Of a stretch of 64,000 bases of DNA, positions 42,885-52,245 are shown piece by piece. Origin of the DNA: Firmicutes bacterium UBA3572 (GTDB lineage: Bacteria; Bacillota; Desulfotomaculia; Desulfotomaculales; Desulforudaceae). The stretch's first letter is position 1. Every line of letters starts with the position of its first letter. Position numbers and translations under genes: made by a program. The notes under the pieces are model-generated. The model was not told where the DNA came from. It saw only the letters and a program-made list of their open reading frames with translations, and ran no database searches. The DNA lies in assembly GCA_002375985.1 (NCBI GenBank), contig DFNH01000011.1, positions 1 through 64,000 of the forward strand, in the 5' to 3' direction.

Positions 42885-43080
42885 GGTTTTCGGCTCAAAG
42901 ACCAGCAACCCAACCAAATGATGCTTTTCCCGTCGTCTTTGCGGGACTGGTTGCCCGAGGATCACCCGGCCCAATTCATAGCGAGGTGGTGGAGCTCGGC
43001 CTTAGGGCCATCTACGATGATTACCGCGATCTCGGCTACATCAAGGAAGTCCTGGGGTTCCGGTCGTTCCTGATCCGGCG
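42885..43080 (+). pseudogene. IS1182-type transposase N-terminal remnant with frameshift
   Basis: In frame with 42885, the sequence reads RLKDQQPNQMMLFPSSLRDW then LPEDHPAQFIA, the classic start of IS1182-like transposases. A frame change then gives EVVELGLRAIYDDYRDLGY, which continues the same family. The rest of the element is gone and no terminal repeats were found. The 3' side abuts the convergent gap gene. The other 150 bases of this gap hold nothing I can name. Confidence 0.6.
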
Positions 43081-43105
43081 GCTCACCTGCGGGAGTCGCG
43101 TGCCT

Positions 43106-44107
43106 TTAGTGCCGGGCTACAAATACCGCCAGGTCCACCACCCGGTTGGCGTAACCCCACTCGTTGTCGTACCAGGAGACCACCTTGACCAGACAGTCGA
43201 CGGTGGTGGTCAGGAGACCGTCCACGATGGAGGAGTGCGGGTTGCCGATGATGTCACAGGAGACAACCGGATCTTCGGTATAGTCGAGAATTCCCTTCAG
43301 ACGGTCGGATTGACTGGCCGCCTTTAGGGCGGCATTGATTTCACCGGCGGTAACCGGTGTTTTTAACTGAAAGACGGCGTCCAGGACGGAAACCACCGGG
43401 GTGGGGACCCGGAAGGAAAGACCTTCGAAATGTCCCCGGTATTCAGGCAGCACCAAGCCCACGGCCTTGGCGGCACCGGTGGTGGTGGGCACGATAGATA
43501 GGGCCGCCGCACGGGCGCGACGCAAATCGCTGTGCGCCGAGTCTAAGAGGCGCTGGTCATTGGTGTAGGCGTGTACCGTGGAGACCATGGAGGAAACCAC
43601 CGGGAAGCGCTCCCCCAATACCTTGGCGATCGGCGCCAGGCAGTTAGTGGTGCAGGAGGCGCAGGAAACCACGTGGTCGGTCGCCGGATCGTAGTCCTGC
43701 TCGTTTACGCCCAACACAATAGTCCGGCCTTCGCCCTTAAAGGGCGCGGTCAACACGACCTTGGCGGCGCCAGCGTCCAGGTGGCGCTTGGCCTCCTGGG
43801 GTTTGCGAAACCGTCCGGTAGCTTCGATCACTACGTCCACGCCCAGGCTTCCCCATGGAATTTCGTCCGGGAAGGCCTTTTTAAACAAAACCGTTTCCTC
43901 GTCGTTTACCCACAGGCGGTCACCATCGGTATGCAGGTTGGCCTGCAGGTTGCCGTGCGCCGAGTCGTACTTGAGGAGATGGGCGAGCGTACGCGCGTCC
44001 CCGAGGTCGTTAACCGCCACGACGCGGATGTCCGGCCGTTCTCTCGCGATGCGGAAGATACAGCGTCCAATTCGTCCAAAACCGTTGATCCCGATTCTCA
44101 CCGTCAT
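43106..44107 (-). CDS. gap: glyceraldehyde-3-phosphate dehydrogenase, type I
   Basis: A 333-residue enzyme of glycolysis/gluconeogenesis that oxidises glyceraldehyde-3-phosphate with NAD(P) and phosphate. The Rossmann start is RIGINGFGRIGRC; the catalytic loop is SCASCTTNCLAP; phosphate-binding residues appear in SIVPTTTGAAKAVG and FRVPTPVVS; the C-terminus has SWYDNEWGYANRV. It stands alone, without cggR or pgk. The GGGGGTAGACGC site lies before the ATG. Confidence 0.95.
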   Translation of the reverse strand: MTVRIGINGFGRIGRCIFRIARERPDIRVVAVNDLGDARTLAHLLKYDSAHGNLQANLHTDGDRLWVNDEETVLFKKAFPDEIPWGSLGVDVVIEATGRFRKPQEAKRHLDAGAAKVVLTAPFKGEGRTIVLGVNEQDYDPATDHVVSCASCTTNCLAPIAKVLGERFPVVSSMVSTVHAYTNDQRLLDSAHSDLRRARAAALSIVPTTTGAAKAVGLVLPEYRGHFEGLSFRVPTPVVSVLDAVFQLKTPVTAGEINAALKAASQSDRLKGILDYTEDPVVSCDIIGNPHSSIVDGLLTTTVDCLVKVVSWYDNEWGYANRVVDLAVFVARH

Positions 44108-44373
44108 GCGTCTACCCCCGTGTGGAATTAGTGTAATTAATGTATCATTTTAACATCCTGAGGAGCGAAAAACTAGGGGTCTAAAGGCTGGTTTCTCAAA
44201 GACCGCTAAAATACAGATGCGCAGGCTTGTTTGGTCTAATTTTGTTTGAATATCCGTTTCTCTCGGCACCGGCTACGATCAAAAATAACTGGCGCCGCGG
44301 GACGACCTCAGGTAAAATGTGACTGAATGTTGAAAATGGGAAATCAATAATGAAAGAGAGGCCATAGTGGACA
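44108..44373 (+). other. divergent promoter region between gap and nrdJ
   Basis: About 265 bases that are AT-richer than their surroundings, separating two divergent genes. I see no clear NrdR box, cobalamin riboswitch or confident -35/-10 pair for nrdJ. Confidence 0.3.
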
Positions 44374-47300
44374 GTGGCAGAAATAGCTCAACTTAGTGAC
44401 AGTGGGCGCAAGGTGTTTGAGGCACGTTACGCCGCCAAGGACGAGCAGGGTCGGGTAATCGAGACTTTCGAGGAGGCGGTGTACCGCCTGGCCCGGACGG
44501 CCGCTCTGGCGGAGAAACCCGAGGCGCGTGCCGCCTGGGAGGAAAAGTTCGCCCAGGCGATCGGCAGCCTGTTGTTTATTCCGTCTACGCCGATCTGGGC
44601 GAACATGGGTAAGCCCGACCGTCCCTGGCAGCCGGGAGCCTGTTTCGTATTGGCAGTGGACGATTCGTTGGAGTCTATGTACGAGACCTTGAAGCATACC
44701 GCCCTGGTGTTCAAATCCGGGGGTGGGGTGGGATACAATTTCAGCGCCATCCGCCCGCGGGGCAGCCTGGTACGTTCCACCAAGGGACAAGCCTCGGGAG
44801 TGGTGGAACTGATCCGGCTGTACGATGCTTCGTCCGGCATGGTAATGCAAGGCGGGGTGCGTCGCGGGGCGTCGATGGGCATCCTTAATATTGACCATCC
44901 GGAAATCATTCATTTCATCGAGAGCAAGCGCGACGGAGACATTACCCACTTTAATCTTTCGGTGGGGGTTACCGACGCGTTCATGGAGGCCCTGGACCGG
45001 GACGACGATTGGCCGCTGGTCTTCAACGGCGTGGTCTACGAAACGGTGCGCGCCCGCGAGTTGTGGGAGTTAATTGCCGAAGCGGCGCACGCCTGCGGTG
45101 ACCCGGGGGTTATCTTCATTGACCGCCTGCAGCGCGATAATCCGGTGCCGGAAAAGGTGATTAACGCCACCAATCCGTGCGTAACCGGTGACACCTGGGT
45201 AACCACCAGCGACGGTCCCCGTCAGGTGCGAGAACTAGTTGGGCGGCAGTTTCAGGCCATTGTGAACGGTATACCATATAAGTCTGGTCCAGAAGGTTTT
45301 TTCAAAACGGGAACCAAGGCCGTAGTCAAGTTACGGACCAGCGAAGGATATACCTTGCGCCTTACTCCTGATCACAAGGTTCTCCGTGTTACCAGCAAGA
45401 CCCGTTATCGTATCGGGCACGAATGGATTCCGGCCGGCGACCTTAAACCCGGTGACCGGATCATGCTGCACAATCACCGCCAATTCTGCGGCTGGCCGGG
45501 GATACTGACCGAAGGCGAAGGGTATTTATTGGGTTTCCTGATCGGAGACGGGACGCTAAAGAAAGAGACGGCGGTTCTAAACGTCTATCAAAGAGAAAAG
45601 GCCGGTAATGATGAAAACGGTAATACGGAAACCGGCGTCAAGTCCGTTATGAATCAAATCATGCACTACGCCGAATCGCTGCCGCATCGTTCCGACTTTG
45701 CCGGTTGGTTTGCCGTCCGGGGACGTAACGAATTCCGCCTGAAAATGGCCGCACTAAGAAAGCTGGCCGAAGATGTGGGTATGTACCCTGGCCGTAAGAT
45801 GGTAACGCCGAAGATTGAAGGCGCTTCGTATGACGGCTACCGTGGCTTTTTGCGGGGCCTGTTTGACGCAGACGGTACGGTAACCGGCAGCCAGGAAAAA
45901 GGAGTCAGCGTCCGGTTGGCGCAAAGCGATCTGGAACTGCTGCAGGCGGTACAACGCATGTTACTACGTTTAGGTATTGTCAGTACCATTTACACCGAGA
46001 GGCGCCCTGCCGGTACGAAACACTTGCCGGACGGCAACCGGATTCTAGAAAAATGCAACATTAAAGCCCAACACGAATTAGTGGTCAGTAAAGACAATTT
46101 ATGGTTGTTTGCGGAACGTGTGGGTTTTGCCAATACGGAAAAGGCAAACAGATTGAAATCGCTGCTAGCCTCTTATAAACGTCGCTTAAACCGCGAACGT
46201 TTCGTTGCCACCGTGTTGTCCATTGAAAACGATGGCGTAGAAGATGTATATGATGTACAGATACCTGGCGTTAACGCCTTTGATGCCAACGGTATTTATG
46301 TTCACAATTGTGGCGAACAGCCATTATCGCCGGGTGAATCGTGCCTTCTGGGCAGTATCAACCTGGCCCGGATGCTGCGTCCCGAGGGGGATGGTTACGC
46401 GGTCCACTGGGAACGGCTGCGGGAGACCGTGGCCATCGGCATGCGTTTCCTGGACAATATCATCGACGTGGCCGAGTATCCGTTGGACTTTATCGCCGAG
46501 GCAACCCGCGCCACCCGGAAGCTGGGGCTTGGCTACACCGGCTTGCACGATCTCCTGATCCGGATGGAACTCGCTTACGACAGCGAGGAGGGGCGCCGGT
46601 TCGCGGGCACCGTTCTCCAGGTTGTGCAGGAGGCGGCCCACGCCTACTCCCGAGAAATGGCCGAGGAACGGGGCTGTTTCCCGGACTGGGAGCGGAGCAT
46701 CTTCTATCCACACGACAAGCGGCGCAACGCGGCGTGCATCACTGTGGCCCCGACGGGCAGCGTGACCACCATTGCCGGGTGCGAGGGTTACGGTATCGAA
46801 CCCATTTTCGCCGTGGCTTACACCAAGGCCACCGATGTGGCGGGAAGCTTTGAGGTGTTTTCGCCGCTCTTTCTGGAGGCCGCCAAAAAGTATGATGTGC
46901 CGGCGCACGTCTTGTCCGAAGTGGCGCGGCGCGGCGGTTGTCAGGGGGTGGAAGGCATACCGCCGGAGCTGGCCCGGATCTTCAAGGGCGCCCAGGAAAT
47001 CAGCCCTCAGGATCATATCCTGATGCAGGCCGAGGTTCAGAAGTGGGTGGACAACGCCACGAGCAAAACGATTAACCTGCCCAACACGGCCACGATTCAC
47101 GACGTGGAAACCTGTTACCGCATGGCTTACGATTTGAACCTGAAGGGGATCACGATATTCCGCGATGGTTGCAAAGAAGGAGTCATCACGGTCGGCAAGA
47201 AGGGCCGCGGGTTAAAACCCGGAGAGCTCGCCCGCGGTGAGATCATGCCCCGCCCGGAGAACGCCCACGGCGTAACGCACCGGCTGGTTTCGGGCTGCGG

Positions 47301-47739
47301 CAAGATCTATCTGACGGTGAACTACCAGCCCGAAAACGGCGAGATCCTGGAAACCTTCATCACCACCGGCTCGGACGGCGGCTGCCTGATCTATACCGAA
47401 GCCACGTCGCGTTTGATCAGTCTGGCGATCAGGGGAGGCATACCGGTGTCCGAAATCATCGAGCAACTCCAGAGTACCCACGCCTGCCCGTCGTACCAGC
47501 TGGCGCGGGGCCGGGGCAAGAAGCTTTCGCCGGGTAAATCGTGCGCCTCCGCGATCGCCCTCAAGTTAACCGAGATCAGCGCCGAGTTGGCCCGCCGCTG
47601 CAACGGGGGTGAGGCGGCGGGCGGGACGGAAAAGCTTGACCCGCAAACCCACCCGGATGCCTGTGAGATTTGCGGGTTAAGAATGGCACGCGCCGAGGGT
47701 TGTTACGTATGCCCCCACTGCGGGTTCGCGAAGTGTTAG
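44374..47739 (+). CDS. nrdJ: adenosylcobalamin-dependent ribonucleotide reductase with intein
   Basis: A 1121-residue precursor; after removal of a 377-residue intein the mature enzyme is about 744 residues. It is a class II reductase making dNTPs in an oxygen-independent way with vitamin B12. Exteins show STPIWANMGKP, CFVLAVDDSLESM, FKSGGGVGYNFSAIRP, the catalytic NPCGEQPLSPGESC (split by the intein), MRFLDNIIDV, VAPTGSVTTIAGCEGYGIEP and a C-terminal zinc-finger-like CEICGLRMARAEGCYVCPHC. GTG 44374 is the likely start; the ribosome site (AGAGAGG) is modest. No nrdR neighbour is seen. Confidence 0.92.
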   Translation: MAEIAQLSDSGRKVFEARYAAKDEQGRVIETFEEAVYRLARTAALAEKPEARAAWEEKFAQAIGSLLFIPSTPIWANMGKPDRPWQPGACFVLAVDDSLESMYETLKHTALVFKSGGGVGYNFSAIRPRGSLVRSTKGQASGVVELIRLYDASSGMVMQGGVRRGASMGILNIDHPEIIHFIESKRDGDITHFNLSVGVTDAFMEALDRDDDWPLVFNGVVYETVRARELWELIAEAAHACGDPGVIFIDRLQRDNPVPEKVINATNPCVTGDTWVTTSDGPRQVRELVGRQFQAIVNGIPYKSGPEGFFKTGTKAVVKLRTSEGYTLRLTPDHKVLRVTSKTRYRIGHEWIPAGDLKPGDRIMLHNHRQFCGWPGILTEGEGYLLGFLIGDGTLKKETAVLNVYQREKAGNDENGNTETGVKSVMNQIMHYAESLPHRSDFAGWFAVRGRNEFRLKMAALRKLAEDVGMYPGRKMVTPKIEGASYDGYRGFLRGLFDADGTVTGSQEKGVSVRLAQSDLELLQAVQRMLLRLGIVSTIYTERRPAGTKHLPDGNRILEKCNIKAQHELVVSKDNLWLFAERVGFANTEKANRLKSLLASYKRRLNRERFVATVLSIENDGVEDVYDVQIPGVNAFDANGIYVHNCGEQPLSPGESCLLGSINLARMLRPEGDGYAVHWERLRETVAIGMRFLDNIIDVAEYPLDFIAEATRATRKLGLGYTGLHDLLIRMELAYDSEEGRRFAGTVLQVVQEAAHAYSREMAEERGCFPDWERSIFYPHDKRRNAACITVAPTGSVTTIAGCEGYGIEPIFAVAYTKATDVAGSFEVFSPLFLEAAKKYDVPAHVLSEVARRGGCQGVEGIPPELARIFKGAQEISPQDHILMQAEVQKWVDNATSKTINLPNTATIHDVETCYRMAYDLNLKGITIFRDGCKEGVITVGKKGRGLKPGELARGEIMPRPENAHGVTHRLVSGCGKIYLTVNYQPENGEILETFITTGSDGGCLIYTEATSRLISLAIRGGIPVSEIIEQLQSTHACPSYQLARGRGKKLSPGKSCASAIALKLTEISAELARRCNGGEAAGGTEKLDPQTHPDACEICGLRMARAEGCYVCPHCGFAKC
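45178..46308 (+). mobile_element. intein with LAGLIDADG homing endonuclease inside nrdJ
   Basis: Residues 269-645 of the precursor. It starts at Cys in NPCVTGDTWVTT (block A), has a TPDHKVLRV block B histidine, and ends GIYVHN before the +1 Cys of CGEQ (blocks F and G). Two LAGLIDADG motifs are LLGFLIGDG and LRGLFDADG, so the homing endonuclease may be active. The insertion splits NP-CGEQ: the first base after splicing restores the catalytic cysteine. It has a lower-GC, less biased codon use than the exteins, a sign of transfer. No internal stop or frameshift. Confidence 0.93.
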
Positions 47740-47928
47740 AATCCAAAATCGAGTCTCTGAATTCTGGTTCAACCAGGTTAGAGCAGTATTTCTTTTCCGG
47801 TGTCAGGAATGCACGGATTGTCTTCCGTGTATTCTTGTTTTCTTTGGATGGGATTATGTTCCTAACTAAAGCGCCCCCCTTTTGCCCAAGAATAAGAAAA
47901 ATCATGGGTTAAGGGGGTTAGCACGGCC

Positions 47929-48897
47929 GTGCCGATGATGGACAAGTATAAGAAGTACTGGCCGCTAGGGCTGGCCATTCTGGCGTTAGTAGTTGCGGGC
48001 GTGGTTTTTGCCGCGACCCAGCAAAGAACGCCGGAAATTCCGGCCGAAATCAGCCGCGGGGAAGGTGTAGAGCCGATCCTGCGCGTGTACGACGTGGATG
48101 CCAAAGAGGTGCGCGAAATGAAGTTTGAGGAGTACGTCGCCGGGGTGCTGGCCGGCGAGATGCACAACGATTGGCCGGAGGAGGCCTTGGCGGCCCAGGC
48201 GATTCTGGCGCGCACCTTCGCGTTGAAGTTTATCGCCGAGAAAGATTCCCGCTACGAGGGCGCGCACATCTCCACGGACATCGAGGAGGCGCAGGCATGG
48301 GACGCCGCGGCGGTAAACGAGCGAATCATCGACGCGGTCAACCGCACGCGGGGCAAGGTGGCTGTGCACCGGAACAACCTGATCAACGCCTGGTTTCACG
48401 CGCATGCGGGCGGTGAGACGGCCACCGCCCGGGAGGGTTTGAACTGGAAGGGCTGGGAACCGCCTTACATTCAGTCGATCGAGTCACCGGATTCCCCCAA
48501 GGCGCCGCCCGAGGACGCCCGTTGGACCGCTACTTTTTCCCTGGATCAGGTAGTGCAAGCCGTCCGGCAGTTGGGCCAGGATCCGGGTGATACCCCGAAC
48601 CCGATCGAGGTGGTCGACCGGGGACCGTCCGGCCGGGCCACAAAGATCCGCGTCGGTAACGCCCGGGTGCCCGGCGCTGAATTCCGGATTGCTTTAGGGA
48701 GCACCGAGTTGAAGTCGACCAAAATCGAGTCCATCGAGGTGGCGGGTGATCAGGTCACCTTCACGGGTGCCGGCTATGGGCACGGGGTGGGCCTGAGCCA
48801 GTGGGGGGCTTACGAAATGGCCCGTCAGAACACGCCGGCCGAAGATATCGTGCGCTACTACTTCAACAATGTCCGGATAGAAACCCTCTGGGAGTGA
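47929..48897 (+). CDS. spoIID: SpoIID/LytB domain protein
   Basis: A 322-residue protein anchored by one N-terminal membrane helix (about residues 12-28) with a SpoIID/LytB domain after it. SpoIID is a lytic transglycosylase that works with SpoIIM and SpoIIP in engulfment. Conserved features: EEYVAGVLAGEMHNDWPEEALAAQAILARTFAL region (catalytic Glu in EM), HAHAGGETATA and GAGYGHGVGLSQWGAY. GTG 47929 has AAGGGGG 10 bases before it; ATG 47935 or 47938 are alternatives. A paralogue related to cortex lysis or stage II cannot be excluded. Confidence 0.85.
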   Translation: MPMMDKYKKYWPLGLAILALVVAGVVFAATQQRTPEIPAEISRGEGVEPILRVYDVDAKEVREMKFEEYVAGVLAGEMHNDWPEEALAAQAILARTFALKFIAEKDSRYEGAHISTDIEEAQAWDAAAVNERIIDAVNRTRGKVAVHRNNLINAWFHAHAGGETATAREGLNWKGWEPPYIQSIESPDSPKAPPEDARWTATFSLDQVVQAVRQLGQDPGDTPNPIEVVDRGPSGRATKIRVGNARVPGAEFRIALGSTELKSTKIESIEVAGDQVTFTGAGYGHGVGLSQWGAYEMARQNTPAEDIVRYYFNNVRIETLWE

Positions 48898-48900
48898 AAC

Positions 48901-48939
48901 ACAAAGGCCGGACAGGCTATCTCTCCGGCCGGCCTTTGT
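48901..48939. terminator. convergent terminator hairpin between spoIID and mntR
   Basis: ACAAAGGCCGG (48901-48911) pairs perfectly with CCGGCCTTTGT (48929-48939). It lies in the 20-base gap and the end of the opposing mntR gene, so it can serve both strands. No long T-run. Confidence 0.6.
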
Positions 48940-49402
48940 GCCGGTTTAAAAAATCAAGCCAGCTGACCTGATTTTGCCGTAGGAATTCGACCAGGATGTT
49001 TATTTGTTCTAGCGTATTGGAACCGACATTATGTTCAATCTTTTCGGTTTCTTCCAGGACGTTTTCGCTTACACCGATAAGCCGCAGGAATTGTTCGATA
49101 ATGTTGTGTCGCCTGAGCAAGAAGGCCCCCACTTCACGTCCTTGGGCCGTTAATGCAAGCACACCGTAACGCTCATAGCGCACAAATCCCAGTTCTGCTA
49201 GTCTTTGAACCATCCGGCTTGCCGAAGGCAACTGCACGTGCAGGGCACCGGCTAAAGCACTGATTCTGGTATGGCCCTGTTCCTTTGTCAAGCGGTAAAT
49301 CATTTCCAGATAATCTTCCATGCTTGGTGTGAGGGAGGTGCCCTGTTGGTGCAAGAGTGCGTAACCGCGGACGGTGTAGAATGCTTCGTCATTGTTGTTC
49401 AT
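48917..49402 (-). CDS. mntR: MntR-type manganese-responsive repressor
   Basis: A 161-residue DtxR-family regulator. It carries the MntR metal ligands seen in Bacillus: Asp and Glu in MEDYLEMIY, His in RRHNIIEQFLRLIGV and Glu/Glu/His in ETEKIEHNV. The winged helix is ISALAGALHVQLPSASRMVQRLAELGFV, in parts. It has about 25 extra N-terminal residues before TPSMEDYLE. ATG 49402 is placed by GGGGGTG upstream. It is the last gene of the transporter operon it probably represses. Confidence 0.85.
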   Translation of the reverse strand: MNNNDEAFYTVRGYALLHQQGTSLTPSMEDYLEMIYRLTKEQGHTRISALAGALHVQLPSASRMVQRLAELGFVRYERYGVLALTAQGREVGAFLLRRHNIIEQFLRLIGVSENVLEETEKIEHNVGSNTLEQINILVEFLRQNQVSWLDFLNRHKGRPER

Positions 49403-49427
49403 AGTTATCACCCCCGGACTGAACCCC

Positions 49428-50351
49428 TTACCTCAGCCCCTTCAACAGTGTATGCACATTGTACTTCATCATTCCGATATAGGTCTCGGCGCTGCTGCCT
49501 TCGGGGCCAAGGGCGTCCGTGTACAGTTTCCCGGCGATAGGCACGCCGGTATCTTTGGCCACGGCTTCCATGTAGCGCCTATCCACCGTGGTTTCTATGA
49601 ATACGCCGGGAACCCGGTGCTCCCGTACCAGGTCAACAATCTGTGAGATCTGTTGGGGGGTTCCCTCTCCGTGGGAATTGAGTTCCCAAACGCCGGCGGT
49701 GTCAAAACCGTAAGCTTCCCCAAAATACTTGAACGCATTTTCGGTGGTGACGATTACCCGTCTATCCGGGGCAATCTGTTGCACCTGGTCGACAACCCAG
49801 GCGTCGAGTTCCTGAAGACGCGCCGTGTACAATTCGGCATTGCGGCGGTAGACCTTTTCTCCTTCAGGATCCAGGCGGATTAATGCGTTTAGGATATTGC
49901 TGATATAATGGTCTGTTACAAGTTTGACGTTGAACCACAGATGTGGATCCGCGCCGTCCCGGCCTACCAAGGGAATGGTCGGCGCCCCTTCGGTCAGATA
50001 GGCTACTTCCGTGTGGGTCACATTGGAAACGATTCTGCCCAACCACTCTTCCAACCCCAGGCCGTTGGCGAAGAGTATGTCGGCATTACTGACCTTTTGA
50101 AAGTCACTAGGTACCGGTTCGTAATGCTCCGGCGCTTCGCCAATGGGCACAATGTAAGTTACCTGTCCCCGATCGCCCACCACCTTGCGGGTAATATCCG
50201 CCAAGATGGAAATACTGGTGACAACCTGCAATCCCCCGGACTTGGGTTCAATGTCTGGTTGCGCCGGCTGTTTTGCACCACAGCCGATCATGGAAAGACC
50301 TAAGAACAAAACCGCAATGACAACAACTAAAGACCTTTTGGGCGTAAACAC
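49428..50351 (-). CDS. Mn/Zn ABC transporter substrate-binding lipoprotein
   Basis: A 307-residue lipoprotein (signal with lipobox LSMIGCGA) of the cluster 9 (ZnuA/MntA/TroA) family. Metal ligands appear as His in EAPEHYEPVP, His in DPHLWFN, Glu in FIETTVDRR and Asp in YTDALGPEG. The lack of a long His-rich loop and the adjacent mntR favour manganese. GTG 50351 has AAGGAGG upstream. Confidence 0.88.
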   Translation of the reverse strand: MFTPKRSLVVVIAVLFLGLSMIGCGAKQPAQPDIEPKSGGLQVVTSISILADITRKVVGDRGQVTYIVPIGEAPEHYEPVPSDFQKVSNADILFANGLGLEEWLGRIVSNVTHTEVAYLTEGAPTIPLVGRDGADPHLWFNVKLVTDHYISNILNALIRLDPEGEKVYRRNAELYTARLQELDAWVVDQVQQIAPDRRVIVTTENAFKYFGEAYGFDTAGVWELNSHGEGTPQQISQIVDLVREHRVPGVFIETTVDRRYMEAVAKDTGVPIAGKLYTDALGPEGSSAETYIGMMKYNVHTLLKGLR

Positions 50352-50402
50352 CGGTTTCCCCCTCCTTAAACTAATTACCCGGCTGTTGCGAGCTTGCTTC
50401 TC

Positions 50403-51278
50403 TTAGCCGTATTTGACCTTGTGCAGTACGTGGGCGCGGGCCCAGCGGACGAAGACTCCCTGTTTTGGTGACAACAAAAAGGCGATGGCGAACAGCGCCG
50501 AAGCTACCAGGACGATAGAGGCCCCGGTGGCGACGTCGTAAATGTAGGAGATATAGACTCCTACAATAGAGGAAAGCATTCCGAACAGTGCGGATAACCA
50601 CAACATCGCCGGAAAGCGGTCCGTTAACAGGTGGGCTATTGCCCCGGGGGTGATCAGCATCGCCACCACCAGAATGATACCTACGGTTTTTAAGGCGGAA
50701 ACGGTAACCAGGGAAAGGAGAAGCATCAACAGATAATGAATCATCTTGGTCGGCATGCCGATCGCTTGGGCCATGGTTGCATCGAATGTGCTTAACAGCA
50801 GGTGCTTGTAAAAGGTGACAATACAGGCCAGCACAATGACCCCGATACCTAATGTGGTCCATAAGTCGTCGCGGGAAACGGCCAGAACATTGCCGAATAA
50901 GATGTGCCAGAGATCCACCCCCGTGCCGTGCTGCAAGGTGATCATAACAATGCCCAGGGCAAACGCGGCCGTAAACATAATGCCAATGGCGGCATCATCT
51001 TTGATCCTACTGTTTTGTGCGATATAACCAATTCCCAGAGCGGTGAGCACGCCGGCGATCACGGCCCCGATAAAGAAACTGAAGCCAACCAGGTAGGCGA
51101 CGACTACACCGGGCAAAACGGCGTGTGAAATGGCGTCGCCCATAAGCGCCAATCCCCTAAGAATAACAAAGCAGCCGACCACGCCGCAGATTATGCCCAC
51201 CAGCATGCCGGCGAGCAAGGCGTTTTGCAGGTACTGGTACTTAAATAAGGACTCCCAGAAGAAGGTTAGATTTTCCAC
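50403..51278 (-). CDS. Mn/Zn ABC transporter permease
   Basis: A 291-residue membrane protein with 8-9 helices of the ABC-3 family. It has YQYLQNALLAGMLVGIICGVVGCFVILRG, quoted in part, MGDAISHAVLPGVVVAYL, and GIILVVAMLITPGAIAHLLTDR, which is typical of the family. GTG 51278 directly follows the ATPase stop, so the operon is tightly coupled. Confidence 0.9.
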   Translation of the reverse strand: MENLTFFWESLFKYQYLQNALLAGMLVGIICGVVGCFVILRGLALMGDAISHAVLPGVVVAYLVGFSFFIGAVIAGVLTALGIGYIAQNSRIKDDAAIGIMFTAAFALGIVMITLQHGTGVDLWHILFGNVLAVSRDDLWTTLGIGVIVLACIVTFYKHLLLSTFDATMAQAIGMPTKMIHYLLMLLLSLVTVSALKTVGIILVVAMLITPGAIAHLLTDRFPAMLWLSALFGMLSSIVGVYISYIYDVATGASIVLVASALFAIAFLLSPKQGVFVRWARAHVLHKVKYG

Positions 51279-52040
51279 TTAAGCGGTCACCACCATCAAT
51301 TCATCGGTGCCGGAGAGGACGGTTACGTCCCCTTCATACGCCGCCTGCAGGTTCTGTGCCGTAAGCACCTTTGTGCTGCTTCCGAAAGCAACCAGTTTTT
51401 TGTTGAGCAGCATTAAACTATCAAAATAGGCTTGAGCTTTGGTCAAATCGTGAAATACGATTAACGCCGTTTTGCCCTGACTTTTTAAACCGCGCAAAAT
51501 GTTGATAATAATTCGTTCCGAATTTAGGTCAATGCCCGCAAACGGTTCGTCCAACAACAACAGGCCGGCTTCCTGGGCCAAGGCGCGCGCCAAAAACACC
51601 CGCTGCCGTTGGCCACCGGAAAGTTCGCCGATTTGTCTGTTTCGCCAAGCATACATGCCGGCTTGCCGGAGGCACTCGGCGACCTTGAGGTGGTTTTTGT
51701 GCCGGGAGCGGCGAAAAAGACCGCTATGCGGGAAACGCCCCATCATCACGACATCCCATACACAGACCGGGAAGTCGGTATCAATATCATTGTGTTGGGG
51801 CACGTAAGCAATGCGTTTGCGCATTTTGGCCACCGGTTGCTGCCAGACAGTAACCTGCCCCTGATTAGGTGGCAGTAAACCGAGAATCGCTTTGAGCAAA
51901 GTAGATTTCCCGGCGCCGTTGGGGCCGATAATCCCCACCAGTTGGCCAGGGGCGACCAGAAAAGAAACGTTTTCCAGAGTGCGCTCTCGATGATAGGAAA
52001 CAGAGAGCTCACGGACTTCAAGCACAGCCTCGGTGTTCAT
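51279..52040 (-). CDS. Mn/Zn ABC transporter ATPase
   Basis: A 253-residue ABC ATPase. Motifs: Walker A GIIGPNGAGKSTLLKAILGL, Q-loop YVPQHNDIDTDFP, signature LSGGQRQRVFLARALAQEAG, Walker B LLLLDEPFAGID and the switch His FHDLTKA. First gene of the operon; AAGGAGG precedes its ATG. YVPQ and FPVCVWDVVMMGRFPH are family-typical of the Mn/Zn uptake ATPases. Confidence 0.92.
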   Translation of the reverse strand: MNTEAVLEVRELSVSYHRERTLENVSFLVAPGQLVGIIGPNGAGKSTLLKAILGLLPPNQGQVTVWQQPVAKMRKRIAYVPQHNDIDTDFPVCVWDVVMMGRFPHSGLFRRSRHKNHLKVAECLRQAGMYAWRNRQIGELSGGQRQRVFLARALAQEAGLLLLDEPFAGIDLNSERIIINILRGLKSQGKTALIVFHDLTKAQAYFDSLMLLNKKLVAFGSSTKVLTAQNLQAAYEGDVTVLSGTDELMVVTA

Positions 52041-52082
52041 AGATGGCCTCCTTAAGGAATTTTTGGCAACGGTGCGATAAAA

Positions 52083-52098
52083 GTTACCGGCGGCTAAC
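52083..52098. promoter_or_regulatory. candidate operator in the Mn/Zn operon promoter
   Basis: GTTACCGGCGGCTAAC has outer GTTA/TAAC symmetry and lies 43-58 bases upstream of the ATPase gene, where MntR would be expected to bind. It does not closely match the Bacillus MntR box, so the call is weak. Confidence 0.25.
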
Positions 52099-52245
52099 TG
52101 ACCGGTATCACTATATTAGTTATGGCAACCGTCAGTGCTTGTCCCGGCAAAAAGTGGTGCGGATGATTTCGGCGGCAGTGTTTGGTATATTCTAAGTGGT
52201 AGGTTTGGCAAACTAGGTCGGTCTTACCAGGCAGGAGGTATCGAC

